DNA from: Lentzea guizhouensis
Lineage (GTDB): Bacteria; Actinomycetota; Actinomycetes; Mycobacteriales; Pseudonocardiaceae
Direction: 5' to 3'
Assembly: GCF_001701025.1 (NCBI RefSeq)
Contig: NZ_CP016793.1
Location: 3,906,001-3,970,000 of the forward strand
DNA: 64,000 nt
Made by a program: the position numbers and the translations under genes. Below, in pieces: positions 24,996 to 33,449 of this stretch (positions are counted from its first letter, which is position 1; each line of letters opens with the position of its first letter). The notes beneath the pieces are model-generated. The model did not search any database. It had not been told where the DNA came from and saw nothing but the letters and a program-made list of their open reading frames with translations.

Positions 24996-25120
24996 TGCGG
25001 CCCGAGATCAAGGCGCAGAAGGTGACTGCCCACCGGAGTGGGCGAAGAGCCGGACTGGCCGGCCTTCAGGAGTCGAACCTGAGATACCGAAGTAACCCTC
25101 TGCTGCGCACCGGGCCTGCA
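24996..25120 (-). ncRNA. Y-RNA-like module D with permuted tRNA mimic
   Basis: This is the first module of the array. Ends pair as TGC-A-GGCCCG (from 25120) with CGGGCC-GCA (ending at 24996). The internal stem GCAGAGGG/CCTTCTGC is complete with one G-U pair. The T-arm is TCAGG-TTCGACT-CCTGA, the acceptor-like stem GCCGG/CCGGC has a five-base loop, and the D-arm is GCCC-ACTCCGGT-GGGC. It is shorter than A and C between the stem and the T-arm. A TATGAAT at about 25121-25127 on the minus strand could be its -10 box. Confidence 0.8.
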
Positions 25121-25156
25121 TTCATACAACCACGGCACGCAAGCGCTTTTTGAACC

Positions 25157-25807
25157 TCACGGCGACGTTTTCACCATTCGCCGCAGGAGGTAGAACACCC
25201 CGACGGTCGCGAGGAAGCCCACCGCGCTGATCAACACGATCTGCTCGACCGTGTCCGCCCGCGACCCGGCGAACACGTAGGCAGCGCAGATGGGCGAGGT
25301 CCCCACCAGGGTGAACAGCATGAAGGTCCGGAACGAGACCCGCGACACCCCCGCCGACACCGACACCGTCTCCGCCATCATCGGGATCCCGCGCGCCACC
25401 CCGAAGAACCACGGCCCGAAACGACGGCCCCACCGGCGCATCTCCGCGAGCTCCTCGATCGTCACCACCCGGCGCACCAGCCAGGGGCGGGCGAAGCGGC
25501 CCAGGGCGTACCCCGCGGCCGAGGAGCCCAGGGATCCGATGATGGCGAGCGCCAGTCCGAGTGGCAGGCCCAGTGCCGTTCCCGCGAGCACGATGAGCGG
25601 CGTGGACGGCACCGGCAGGAGCACGTCCACGACGAGCAGCGCGAAGATCGCCGCCGCCGCCCACACCGGGTCGATCCCGCGCACCCAGGTGACGACCCCC
25701 GCGAAGTCGATCAGGTTGAGCGCCTCGAACACGATCCAGCTCAGCAGCACGAAGCCGAGCACGACGAACGGTATCCACTTCCACCGCACGCCCGTCTCAT
25801 AACTCAT
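25157..25807 (-). CDS. DedA/VTT-domain membrane protein
   Basis: A 216-residue membrane protein with five or six hydrophobic helices and the VTT (SNARE-associated/DedA) pattern: VLLPVPSTPLIVLAGTALG, then GSLGSSAAGYALGRF, then FFGVARGIPMMAETVSVSAG. Some DedA-family members act as undecaprenyl-phosphate or phosphatidylethanolamine flippases; which lipid this one moves cannot be told. The ATG at 25807 was chosen because the first helix begins shortly after; there is no good Shine-Dalgarno. It reads towards the Y-RNA array, its end being 36 bases from the first module, so the array could receive read-through. Confidence 0.85.
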   Translation of the reverse strand: MSYETGVRWKWIPFVVLGFVLLSWIVFEALNLIDFAGVVTWVRGIDPVWAAAAIFALLVVDVLLPVPSTPLIVLAGTALGLPLGLALAIIGSLGSSAAGYALGRFARPWLVRRVVTIEELAEMRRWGRRFGPWFFGVARGIPMMAETVSVSAGVSRVSFRTFMLFTLVGTSPICAAYVFAGSRADTVEQIVLISAVGFLATVGVFYLLRRMVKTSP

Positions 25808-25878
25808 CGGGTGATGGTCGCCCACCGCGTTGCGCCGGACAATCCGCCAGCGGCGCAGGATGCGCGATGGAGACACAC

Positions 25879-26158
25879 ATGAGTGACGACTTCGTGCCGT
25901 TCCTTGGACATTGGGTGCTCGATCCGACACGCAGCGCTCACACCGGGGACATTCCGCCGCGCTGTGGTCGCCACGACCTCAGGCTCGACGGCGAGCGCCT
26001 GGTCGTCAGCATCGAGGGCGTGCTGGGTCGGGGTGACCGATCCGCACCGGTACACGTTGGACTTCCACCAGGACACGCCGATGACGATCGTCCAGTCCGC
26101 ACCGGACCCGTTCGGGGTGTGGCGGGACGACGCCTCCGTCTACCGCAGGCAGTTCTAG
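25879..26158 (+). pseudogene. Frameshifted small gene of unknown function
   Basis: Two overlapping frames together give one sensible protein of about 93 residues. The ATG at 25879 (GGAG seven bases upstream) opens MSDDFVPFLGHWVLDPTRS and continues to VVSIEGVLG. Near 26029-26038, around a GGGTCGGGG run, sense continues in the next frame as DPHRYTLDFHQDTPMTIV to the stop at 26158. Removing one base joins them. The FLGHWVLDP start resembles small actinobacterial proteins with a G-x-W-x-LDP opening. Either this is a genuine frameshift or a sequencing error in the G run. Confidence 0.55.
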
Positions 26159-28032
26159 GACCGCGGCCGGAACACCGTCACGACCACGCGCAGGCCCAGC
26201 AGCACCGAGATGATCAGCAGGTTGTAGCCGAGCACCTGGTACAGCCCGATGTCCGGCACCACCCGCGGCCCGCCGGAGGAGCCGAGCAGCAGCACCGCCA
26301 TCACGCCCGCGGTGGCGCCGAGCACGGTGAGCATCACCTGGTGCAGCAGGCCGGTGATGAACGACCGGTCGCGCTCGTCGGCGAACAGGCGCATCGAGAG
26401 GCCCAGCCGGCCCTGTTCCAGCGCGCCGGTGATGCGGTCGACCCGGCGCGGCAGCCTGCGCAGCATCGGCAGCACGGCCTGCAGCTCCTCGGTCAGCGTG
26501 CGCCGGACCGACTCCGGGGTGAGCCGCTCGGAGATCTGCTCGGCGGCGAACGACCGGGACTCCACGACGATGTTGAAGCCCGGTGAGAGCACGCCGAGGG
26601 TGCCCTCCAGCGTCGCCAGTGCGCGGAACACGGCCGCGATCTCGGGCGGGATGCTCAGGCCGAACCGCGACACGATCAGGAACAGGTCGCCGAACATCTC
26701 CACGTCCGGCCGCATGCCCGCGCCCAGGTGGCGGGCCATGAACTGGCCGATCGAGCGTTCCAGGCGCTGCTCGTCGATGTCCTCCGGCCGCGCGACGAGC
26801 TCCAGCAACGCGTCGGTCAGCCCGGCCGGGTCGCCGCGGTCGATGGCGAGCAGCAGCCGTTGCAACGCCGAGCGCAGCGCCGAGTCGATCCGCCCGACCG
26901 AACCGAAGTCCAGCAGGCCCAGGCGGCCGTCGGAGAGCAGCAGGACGTTGCCGGGGTGCGGATCCGCGTGGAAGACGCCGTCGAGCATCACCTGCCGCAG
27001 CACGAACCGCAGCAGCGTCCGCGCGAGTCCCTCGTCCTCGGCCGCGCCGCGCACCGGCACGCCGTCGAGGCGGTCCATCACGAGCACGCGCGCGGTCGAC
27101 AGGTGGACCCGCGGCAGACCGACGGAGGCGTCCGCGACCGCTGACACCGCCGCGATGTTGCGCGCCTCGACCCGGAAGTCCAGCTCCTCCCGCAACGCCG
27201 CCGCGAACCCCGCCGCCAGGTCCCGCACGCCCAGTGCCGAGCCCCAGCGCGTCCGCTGCAGCGTCTCGGCGAGCCGGGACACGATGTCCAGGTCGCCTTC
27301 CGCCACCGACCGCACGCCCGGCCGCTGCACCTTCACGACGACCTCGGCACCCGACCTCAGCACCGCGCGGTGCACCTGCGCGATCGAGGCGGCGGCCAGC
27401 GGTTCGGGGTCCACCGAGGTGAACGCGTCCATCCCGACCTCGGCGTCGAGCACGGCGCGCACCGACTCCCAGGACGCGGCGGGGACCTTGTCCTGCAGCA
27501 GGGAGAGCTCGTCGACGAACTCCGGCGACAGCAGGTCCGAGCGCGTCGACAGCACCTGCCCGAGCTTCACGAACGTCACCCCGGCGTCCTGCAGCGCGAG
27601 CCGCAGCGACCGGGGGAGCCCCTCGCCGGAGCGTTCCCGCCCGCGCAGGTAGGGGCCGAGGCCGTGCCGGAACGCGATCGCGGTGATCCGCGAGTACCGC
27701 CGGGTGCGGGCGATGCGGCGGCGCAGCATGCCCCACCACTCCGTGGGCGGCGGGATGGAGCCGGTCGGCACGATGATCTCGGCGAACGCCAGCACGGCGA
27801 TCACCGCGAGGATGGACAGGCCCAGCTGGAGCGTGACCAGCCCGGCCGTCGGTTCGGCGGTGGTCTCGCCGAACGCGCTCGACGCGACCGACATGGCCAG
27901 CGAGCACGCCAGCGCCGTGCGGACCAGGCCGATGCGCAGGCCCAGGATCCGGCGTGCGGCCAGGGCCATGCCCATGACCAGCAACAGGAACGTGACCGGG
28001 AAGCCGATCGTGTAGACGAGGAAGTCCCCCAT
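26155..28032 (-). CDS. UbiB/ABC1-family atypical kinase, membrane-anchored
   Basis: A 625-residue protein of the ABC1/UbiB (AarF, COQ8-like) family. It has three or four N-terminal hydrophobic segments (residues about 5-115), the kinase-like core with the KxGQ motif in VKLGQVLSTRSDLL, the Ala-rich loop AAASIAQVHRA, catalytic DPHPGNVLL and metal-binding LLDFGSVGR, and two C-terminal transmembrane helices. Members support isoprenoid-quinone or lipid metabolism by an ATPase-like activity. The ATG has a TAGGCT box seven bases before it and no Shine-Dalgarno, so it is probably leaderless. No quinone gene is adjacent. Confidence 0.93.
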   Translation of the reverse strand: MGDFLVYTIGFPVTFLLLVMGMALAARRILGLRIGLVRTALACSLAMSVASSAFGETTAEPTAGLVTLQLGLSILAVIAVLAFAEIIVPTGSIPPPTEWWGMLRRRIARTRRYSRITAIAFRHGLGPYLRGRERSGEGLPRSLRLALQDAGVTFVKLGQVLSTRSDLLSPEFVDELSLLQDKVPAASWESVRAVLDAEVGMDAFTSVDPEPLAAASIAQVHRAVLRSGAEVVVKVQRPGVRSVAEGDLDIVSRLAETLQRTRWGSALGVRDLAAGFAAALREELDFRVEARNIAAVSAVADASVGLPRVHLSTARVLVMDRLDGVPVRGAAEDEGLARTLLRFVLRQVMLDGVFHADPHPGNVLLLSDGRLGLLDFGSVGRIDSALRSALQRLLLAIDRGDPAGLTDALLELVARPEDIDEQRLERSIGQFMARHLGAGMRPDVEMFGDLFLIVSRFGLSIPPEIAAVFRALATLEGTLGVLSPGFNIVVESRSFAAEQISERLTPESVRRTLTEELQAVLPMLRRLPRRVDRITGALEQGRLGLSMRLFADERDRSFITGLLHQVMLTVLGATAGVMAVLLLGSSGGPRVVPDIGLYQVLGYNLLIISVLLGLRVVVTVFRPRS

Positions 28033-28084
28033 GATCCGCAGCCTAGGCACGGGATGGGGCTCAGGCAGGCCGGTTGGGGAAGAA

Positions 28085-28133
28085 CGCCATCGTTGTTCCA
28101 GCACGACGGCGGTGCGCTGGAACAACGATGGCG
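28085..28133 (-). terminator. Perfect 18-bp inverted repeat after the inhibitor gene
   Basis: Arms 28085-28102 and 28116-28133 (CGCCATCGTTGTTCCAGC and its complement) with a 13-base loop. It sits 16 bases beyond the stop of the minus-strand inhibitor gene and is followed on that strand by TTCTTCC. Confidence 0.8.
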
Positions 28134-28149
28134 CAGTTTGAGGGGGATC

Positions 28150-28530
28150 TCAGAAGTCGAAGACCTTGCCGGTGGACGCGCGGACCACGCACGGGTTCGA
28201 GTACACCTGCTGGAAGTCGATCCTCTTGTTGCGCCACTTGCCGCGCAGCGTCGCCTTGGTCGGGTTCAGCTCCATCGTGCACAGCGCGCCGGAGTCCGGC
28301 AGCCTGCGGAAGTCGCCTTCGACCGGCGTGAGCTGGTCGCACGCCTCCTGGGCGTTCTTGTGCAGTCCGCCTGCGGGTTCGCAGTTCAGCTGCGTGGTGC
28401 TGAGGGCGCCCATCTCCGGTTGCACCGACAGCACCAGGCCGGATGCGTGGAGAGGCGCTGCCTGTGCCGTCGCGGGGACGAGCGGTGCGGCGAGCGCGAG
28501 GCAGGCGAACAGAAGTCGGGTCCTTGCCAT
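28150..28530 (-). CDS. Secreted subtilisin inhibitor-like (SSI family) protein
   Basis: A 126-residue protein with a signal peptide (MARTRLLFACLALAAPLVPATAQA). The mature part has the SSI pattern: SGLVLSV near the start, a first disulfide pair (Cys in TTQLNCEP and Cys in EACDQL), a second (Cys in SGALCTMELNP and Cys in VYSNPCVV), and the closing VFDF. SSI proteins block subtilisin-like proteases outside the cell; the reactive bond should lie just after LCTM. The protein is close to the family length of about 110 mature residues. No protease gene is adjacent. The ATG was chosen to fit the signal peptide. Confidence 0.85.
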   Translation of the reverse strand: MARTRLLFACLALAAPLVPATAQAAPLHASGLVLSVQPEMGALSTTQLNCEPAGGLHKNAQEACDQLTPVEGDFRRLPDSGALCTMELNPTKATLRGKWRNKRIDFQQVYSNPCVVRASTGKVFDF

Positions 28531-28617
28531 GCCACCACTCTGGCGCGGCAAGGACCCGGAACTCCAATCAACTCAGCGGTAACACCGGATCGTGTGGTCC
28601 CTGAGAACTCAGTGCAA

Positions 28618-29499
28618 CTAGACGCCCGCGAGCTCCGTCGTGGCGGACCCGGCACCCAGCGCCGCGGCGACCTGCTCACCGACCGCAGCCATGCCCCTGG
28701 CGTTCGGGTGAACCGGGAACGCGATGCTGGTCGGGATGATGCCCTCGACCCACTTGTCCCACGGTGCCGCACACGTGTCGCGACCGAGGCTGATGTCGTA
28801 CGGGTTCACGAAAGTGGCGCCGGCGGCCTGCGCCTGGGCGCCGAGCATTCCGTTGAGGAGCTTCTGCACGCCGTCGAGGTACGGCACGTCGCCGCGGGAG
28901 ATCGGCACGACCGGCCAGCAGCCACCGGACGGCGGCAGGATGCGCAGGTAGCCGACGACGACGATCTTGGCGTTGGGCGAGCGCTGCTTGATGCCCGCGA
29001 GCACGGCGGCCACCTTCGGGGCGGTGGCGTCGACGCGCTGGGCGAGCTCGTCGCCGTAGCTCGCCTTGCAGGGCGCGCCCAGCGGGTCGAGCACGCTCTT
29101 GGCGGCACAGCTGAGGATGATGTCGGAGAAGCCGATGTCGTTGCCGCCGATGGACACCGTGACGAGGTCGGTGGTGGCCTTGAGCGCGGAGAACTGCGGC
29201 ACGGACTGACCGGGGATGCCGGACTGGACGCCCGCCATGTCCTTGGTCTGCGCGCCACCGCAGGAGATGTCGGTGAAGTTGGCGATCTTCAGCTCGCGGG
29301 CGAGCACCGACGGGTAGTTCTGCGTGGACTTGAAGCAGGACAGCGGGTCGAGTCTCTGCAGCGGGATGAAGGGCCCGGACACGAACGAGTCGCCGAGCGA
29401 GACGTAGTTGCGGTACTGGGGAGCGGCGGAGGCGGTCGGGGCCAGGAGCGCGGCGACCAGGGCGGTGAGCAGGGCGACAACAGTCACTCGGCGCGTCAT
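28618..29499 (-). CDS. Secreted SGNH/GDSL hydrolase (lipase/esterase)
   Basis: A 293-residue exported hydrolase. After a signal peptide (residues 1-25) come the SGNH blocks: nucleophile serine in SLGDSFVSG, Gly in SCGGAQT, Asn in SIGGNDIGF and the catalytic His in FPVHPNARG. It resembles Streptomyces lipases such as the S. coelicolor SCO1725 type, with six cysteines likely paired. It would act outside the cell on lipid or acyl esters. GAGGT five bases before the ATG sets the start. A second, different SGNH hydrolase is encoded at 48204. Confidence 0.92.
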   Translation of the reverse strand: MTRRVTVVALLTALVAALLAPTASAAPQYRNYVSLGDSFVSGPFIPLQRLDPLSCFKSTQNYPSVLARELKIANFTDISCGGAQTKDMAGVQSGIPGQSVPQFSALKATTDLVTVSIGGNDIGFSDIILSCAAKSVLDPLGAPCKASYGDELAQRVDATAPKVAAVLAGIKQRSPNAKIVVVGYLRILPPSGGCWPVVPISRGDVPYLDGVQKLLNGMLGAQAQAAGATFVNPYDISLGRDTCAAPWDKWVEGIIPTSIAFPVHPNARGMAAVGEQVAAALGAGSATTELAGV

Positions 29500-29586
29500 T
29501 GCTACCTCGTTACTGAAGAGTAGGAACGTAGGACGAAGGGTGACCGGGCCATTGCGCAGTGTCAATCCCTCGACCAGGCTGGAACG

Positions 29587-30864
29587 ATGACGGGGGTACG
29601 CAAAGCAGCGTTCGCATCGGCCGTGGGCAACACCGTCGAGCTGTACGACTTCCTCCTGTACGGCACGGCATCCGCGCTCGTGTTCGACAAGATCTTCTTC
29701 CCGCAGTTCGACTCGCGCGTCGGCGTGCTGCTGGCGTTCGCGACTTTCGGCGCCGGCTTCCTCGCCCGGCCGCTGGGCGGTGCGGTGATCGGGCATCTCG
29801 GTGACCGCATCGGGCGACGCTCGATGCTGGTGGTCACCCTTTCGGTGACAGGTCTGTCCACGGCGATGATCGGGTTGTTGCCGACCTATGCACAGGTGGG
29901 CATCCTCGCGCCGTTGTTGCTCGTGCTGCTGCGGCTCGTGCAGGGCTTCTTCATGGGTGGTGAACAGGGCGGCGCGTCGCTGATGGCCGTCGAACACGCG
30001 CCACCCGGCCGGTGGGGCTGGTACGGCAGCTGGGTGTTCATCGGCTCGCCGGCGGGTGTGCTGCTGGCGAACCTCGCGATGTACGCGTCGTCGCGGGCGT
30101 CCGGGACGGCGTTCCTGGAGTGGGGCTGGCGGTTGCCGTTCCTGTTCTCGATCGTGCTGGTCGGGATCGGCCTCTACATCCGGCTGCGGGTGTCGGAGAG
30201 CCCGCGGTTCGAGCGGGCGGAGAAGTCGCGGTTGCCGATCGCGGAGGTGCTGCGCACCCGGTGGCGCGTGGTGCTGCTGGGCGCCGGCGTGAACCTCGGC
30301 TTCACGATCTTCATCTACGTGCTGAGCGTGTTCATGATCGGTTACGGCCGGGCGGAGCTGAAGTTCACCGCGGACGACCTGCTGGTCGCGACGGTCGTCG
30401 GGTCGCTGGCGCAGGTGGTGGCGGTGCCGGTGTTCGGTCTGCTGTCGGACCGGATCGGGCGGATGCCGGTGATGTTCGGCGGCGCGATCTTCCAGGCCGC
30501 GTTCGCGTTCCCGTTGTTCTGGCTCGTGGACGCGGGCTGGTTCACCTTCGCGATGGTGCTCGGGTTCATCGGCTCCGCCGCGCTGTTCGGGCCGTCCGCC
30601 GCCTACTTCGCCGAGCTCTTCCGCACCCGCGTGCGCTACAGCGGTGTGGCGTTGAGCTTCCAGCTCGGTGCCGTGCTGGGTGGCGGACTGGCGCCGCTGG
30701 TCGCGCAGTCGTTGCTGCGCACCGGGACCTGGGCGATCTCGGTCTACCTCATCGCCGGAGCCGTGCTGTCCGGCGTGTGCCTGCTGGTGATCGGCTCAGC
30801 GCACGAGGCGGAGCCGGCGGGCGGCGAGTCCGACGCTCAGCCGCTGACCCCAGCCGAGGCGTAG
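29587..30864 (+). CDS. MFS transporter, metabolite:H+ symporter (MHS) family
   Basis: A 425-residue, 12-helix transporter of the MHS group, which imports substrates such as proline/betaine, citrate, shikimate or alpha-ketoglutarate. Family marks are [14 protein letters not shown] at the start, the motif-A loop [10 protein letters not shown], the [12 protein letters not shown] segment in helix 4-5, and the repeat [12 protein letters not shown] in the second half. The substrate cannot be deduced. The ATG is probably leaderless (CAGGCT six bases before, with TTGCGC 17 bases further up). Its last 69 bases overlap the end of the convergent NAD-kinase-like gene. Confidence 0.92.
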   Translation: MTGVRKAAFASAVGNTVELYDFLLYGTASALVFDKIFFPQFDSRVGVLLAFATFGAGFLARPLGGAVIGHLGDRIGRRSMLVVTLSVTGLSTAMIGLLPTYAQVGILAPLLLVLLRLVQGFFMGGEQGGASLMAVEHAPPGRWGWYGSWVFIGSPAGVLLANLAMYASSRASGTAFLEWGWRLPFLFSIVLVGIGLYIRLRVSESPRFERAEKSRLPIAEVLRTRWRVVLLGAGVNLGFTIFIYVLSVFMIGYGRAELKFTADDLLVATVVGSLAQVVAVPVFGLLSDRIGRMPVMFGGAIFQAAFAFPLFWLVDAGWFTFAMVLGFIGSAALFGPSAAYFAELFRTRVRYSGVALSFQLGAVLGGGLAPLVAQSLLRTGTWAISVYLIAGAVLSGVCLLVIGSAHEAEPAGGESDAQPLTPAEA

Positions 30865-31647
30865 CGCGTCCGACTCGATGCCGTCGCCGAACGCCACCAG
30901 CCCGTCGGACTCCACGTCGACGTGCAGCGGACCGTCGGTGATCTCGCCCTCGGTGTGCTCGACGCCGGTGCTCGGCGACGGCCAGGCCTCCCGGACGAAC
31001 CAGACGAGCCTGCGCTCGGTCGGTGCGGGGAGGGTCAGCGTGCTCTTGCGTTCGCGGTGGGCGGAGGAACACCAGCCGGTCGCGCCCGTGCCGCTGCCGA
31101 CGAGGATGCCGGACGAGGCCTGGCGTTCGCCGTGCACGCGGTACCGGCTGGTCTGGTGGCTCGGGTGGCCGATGTAGATCTCGTTGAGCGCGTGCAGGAC
31201 CTGTCCGTCGTCCGACCGCGCCTCGACCATCGTGCGGTCCTCGGTGTTCTTCGTGCTGTGCAGGAGTTCCCGGGCGTCTTTCGGGGCGTGCGTGGCGAGC
31301 ACGCCCCGGTCCGGGTTGATGCCGATCACGGGCTGGCCGTCGAGGTACTTCGCGACGTTCGCGACCAGCCCGTCCTGCCCGACGATGACGACTACGTCCT
31401 CGGGCGCGAACAGGAACCGCGACAGGTCTTCCCTCTCGACGACGCCGCGGCGCCAGTCCAGCGGGATTGCGGCGCCGACCTCTCCCAACGCTTGTCGGGT
31501 CTGCTGGTCACGGTCCACCACCTCATCGAGAGTTCTGTCGCGGGACTTCAGGAAGAACTCGACCTGGCCACGCGTGCCGTGTCGTGCCAGCAACTCTGTC
31601 AGCTCGATGCGCCGGTGCACCAGCACAATTCGCGGTGCGAGGCTCAT
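30796..31647 (-). CDS. NAD-kinase-like protein
   Basis: A 283-residue protein resembling the ATP-NAD kinase / diacylglycerol kinase-like fold. [19 protein letters not shown] occupies the place of the NAD-kinase GGDGT motif (with GQDG), followed by [18 protein letters not shown] and GSGTGATGW, which sit where the family has NE/D and TPTGSTAY blocks. The substitutions make ordinary NAD kinase activity uncertain. The start ATG overlaps the stop of the SPFH gene (ATGA), so the two are translated together. A divergent NrtR-type regulator of NAD metabolism next door supports a role linked to pyridine nucleotides. Confidence 0.75.
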   Translation of the reverse strand: MSLAPRIVLVHRRIELTELLARHGTRGQVEFFLKSRDRTLDEVVDRDQQTRQALGEVGAAIPLDWRRGVVEREDLSRFLFAPEDVVVIVGQDGLVANVAKYLDGQPVIGINPDRGVLATHAPKDARELLHSTKNTEDRTMVEARSDDGQVLHALNEIYIGHPSHQTSRYRVHGERQASSGILVGSGTGATGWCSSAHRERKSTLTLPAPTERRLVWFVREAWPSPSTGVEHTEGEITDGPLHVDVESDGLVAFGDGIESDALRLGWGQRLSVGLAARRLRLVR

Positions 31648-32591
31648 CGCGCGAGCCGCTGCAGGATCGGCTGGACGAGGTCGGGGGTGAGCGTGATGCT
31701 GCCGATCTCCGGCAGGTTGCCGGCGAGCTCCTTGACGGCCAGCGCCAGCAACGTGCTCTGCGGGACGTCCCGGTAGGCCTCCACACGTGCCTTCTCACCG
31801 GCGGCCTCGGCCTCGGCGAGCTTGCGGATGCCGTCGGCCTTGGCGTCGTCGGCGATCCGGCTGGCGCGGGCGTGGTCCTCGGCCTTCTTGAGGGCGTTGG
31901 CGCCGCGCTGCACGACCAGGAGCTCTTCCCTCTTCGCGAGCTCGATCTGGTTCTGCAGCTCGTTCTCACTGATCGCGCGCTCGCGTTCGACGGCCACGGC
32001 GCGGCGCTCGTAGGTGGCCTTGTCGGCGTCCTGCTGCACCTTCTCGCGGATGGTGGTCTGCAGCGCCTTCTCCATGTCGGCGTCCGGGCGGATCGCGACG
32101 ACGCGGACGTCGATGACCTCCAGTCCGATGTGGGCTGCGGTGAGGTTCGCCGTGATGGCCTGCTTGACCTGTTCGACGCCGGTGCGGATGGCGGTCCGCA
32201 GGTCGAGGGTGGCGAGGATCTTGAGGGCGTGCTGCTGGGTGCTCTCGGTGAGGGTGGTGGCGATCTGGCTGAGCGGGTCCTGGCGCCACGTCCCGGTGTC
32301 GGGGTCGATCGAGAAGTCGATGCGGGCGGTGGCGGTCTCGGGGTCGGTGCAGCGGTAGGTGATCGTGAGCTGGACGGTGACGTCCTGGTAGTCCTGGGTG
32401 CGGGCGTGGAAGAGCATGGGGAGCTCGCGATCGTCGACCGGGACCTCGCTGAGGACCGCGGTCCGGGGGCGGAACCAGAAGCTGAGGCCGGTGCCGTCGT
32501 GGACCAGCTCGCCGTTGCGGATGTGTCTGATGTGGACCGTGGGGGTGCCGCGGAGGTGGCGGAGTCCGGGGTAGGTGCTGATGTCGGCCAT
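31644..32591 (-). CDS. SPFH/band-7 domain protein
   Basis: A 315-residue protein of the stomatin/prohibitin/flotillin family but without an N-terminal membrane helix. The SPFH domain spans about residues 25-200 (including [23 protein letters not shown] and the [18 protein letters not shown] helix). A long charged helical region (about 195-275, rich in Ala, Glu, Arg, Lys) would form coiled-coil oligomers. The start has AAGGAG eight bases upstream. It is the first gene of a two-gene unit with the NAD-kinase-like protein and shares its promoter region with the divergent NrtR-like gene. SPFH proteins scaffold membrane microdomains or proteases. Confidence 0.85.
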   Translation of the reverse strand: MADISTYPGLRHLRGTPTVHIRHIRNGELVHDGTGLSFWFRPRTAVLSEVPVDDRELPMLFHARTQDYQDVTVQLTITYRCTDPETATARIDFSIDPDTGTWRQDPLSQIATTLTESTQQHALKILATLDLRTAIRTGVEQVKQAITANLTAAHIGLEVIDVRVVAIRPDADMEKALQTTIREKVQQDADKATYERRAVAVERERAISENELQNQIELAKREELLVVQRGANALKKAEDHARASRIADDAKADGIRKLAEAEAAGEKARVEAYRDVPQSTLLALAVKELAGNLPEIGSITLTPDLVQPILQRLAR

Positions 32592-32603
32592 GGGTTCGTC
32601 TCC

Positions 32604-32624
32604 TTGTCGTCAATCTGACGATAA
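32604..32624. promoter_or_regulatory. Candidate NrtR operator between SPFH and NUDIX genes
   Basis: TTGTCGTCA-ATC-TGACGATAA is a 21-bp palindrome with one mismatched pair. It lies between the two divergent starts and touches the ribosome binding site of the SPFH gene (32600-32606 region). A TATACT -10 box for the NUDIX gene follows at 32628-32633, seven bases before its GTG. The position suits control of both genes by the NrtR-like protein. Confidence 0.6.
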
Positions 32625-32640
32625 CCCTATACTGGCCGAT

Positions 32641-33318
32641 GTGTACTCGCCAAGTGATTTCCCTCCCTTTGCTGTGACGGTCGACCTGGTGGTGTTGACC
32701 GTGCGGGCCGATGCGTTGTGTGCGTTGTTGGTGAGGAGGGGGGAGGCGCCGTTTCGGGGGCGGTGGGCGTTGCCTGGGGGGTTCGTGCGGGTGGACGAGT
32801 CCGTGGATGACGCCGCTGCGCGGGAGCTTCGTGAGGAGACTGGGGTGGGTGGGCTGCACCTGGAGCAGCTCGGGACGTACGGAGAGCCTCGGCGGGATCC
32901 GCGGATGAGGGTGGTGTCGGTGGCTTACTTGGCGTTGGCGCCTGATTTGCCGGTGCCGGTTGCCGGGACGGATGCGGCGGAGGCGGCTTGGGTGCCGGTT
33001 GATCGGGTGGGGGCACTTGCGTTCGACCACGGGCGGATCTTGGGGGATGGGGTGGAGAGGGCGCGGGCGAAGTTGGAGTACACGCCGTTGGGGGCGGAGT
33101 TCTGTGGGGCGGAGTTCACGGTGGCTGAGTTGCGGAGGGTGTACGAGATCGTGTGGGGGGTGGAGTTGGATCCGCGGAACTTTCACCGGAAGGTGACTGG
33201 GGTGGAGGGGATGTTGGAGGCCACGGGGGAGAGCACCACGAGGGACGGCGGGAGGCCGGCCGCGTTGTTCCGCAGAGGGCCGGCTTCGGTGCTGCACCCG
33301 CCGTTGGTGCGCGGGTGA
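32641..33318 (+). CDS. NrtR-type regulator (NUDIX domain + winged helix)
   Basis: A 225-residue protein with an N-terminal NUDIX domain (residues 10-140). The NUDIX box reads GGFVRVDESVDDAAARELREETGV and lacks little of the catalytic consensus. A C-terminal winged helix follows (residues 145-215, with FTVAELRRVYEIVWGVELDPRNFHRKV). This is the layout of NrtR, which binds ADP-ribose and represses NAD-biosynthesis genes. The GTG start is leaderless. A palindrome lies between it and the divergent SPFH/NAD-kinase-like pair, its probable target. The codon choice in this gene is more relaxed (many TTG and GGG codons) than in the neighbours. Confidence 0.85.
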   Translation: MYSPSDFPPFAVTVDLVVLTVRADALCALLVRRGEAPFRGRWALPGGFVRVDESVDDAAARELREETGVGGLHLEQLGTYGEPRRDPRMRVVSVAYLALAPDLPVPVAGTDAAEAAWVPVDRVGALAFDHGRILGDGVERARAKLEYTPLGAEFCGAEFTVAELRRVYEIVWGVELDPRNFHRKVTGVEGMLEATGESTTRDGGRPAALFRRGPASVLHPPLVRG

Positions 33319-33367
33319 GGGCACGCCTGGCGGCGTGCGGTTCAAGCGCAACGCCTGCGGCGTTTCG

Positions 33368-33384
33368 GGGGGACTCCGTCCCCC
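33368..33384 (+). terminator. Short GC-rich hairpin after the NrtR-like gene
   Basis: GGGGGAC (33368-33374) pairs with GTCCCCC (33378-33384) around TCC and is followed by TTCGGG. More small hairpins (for example GGGCCTGCGGCCC) follow up to 33450, where the convergent oxidoreductase ends. Confidence 0.55.
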
Positions 33385-33449
33385 TTCGGGAGGGACGGCT
33401 CGGGCCTGCGGCCCTCGATACCAGGTACAGCCGGACCTTCGGCCCTCTG

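Noticed and set aside
24599..25112. Possible tRNA genes near 24.6-25.1 kb because of T-arm and D-arm sequences
   Set aside because: The T-arm precedes the D-arm, there is no anticodon arm and no CCA-type 3' end, so these are not tRNAs; they fit permuted tRNA mimics in Y RNAs.
24541..25145. CRISPR array from the repeated motifs at 24.5-25.1 kb
   Set aside because: Repeats are imperfect, irregularly spaced (about 70-185 bases) and part of folded RNA modules; no cas genes are near.
24748..25153. Short plus-strand frames over the Y-RNA region
   Set aside because: They run across structured RNA elements, lack ribosome sites and show repeat-derived sequence only.
33319..33449. A possible mobile-element remnant between the NrtR-like gene and the oxidoreductase
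   Set aside because: The stretch is only short GC-rich hairpins (GGCCTGCGGCC type) common between actinomycete genes; no inverted terminal repeats or transposase sequence.
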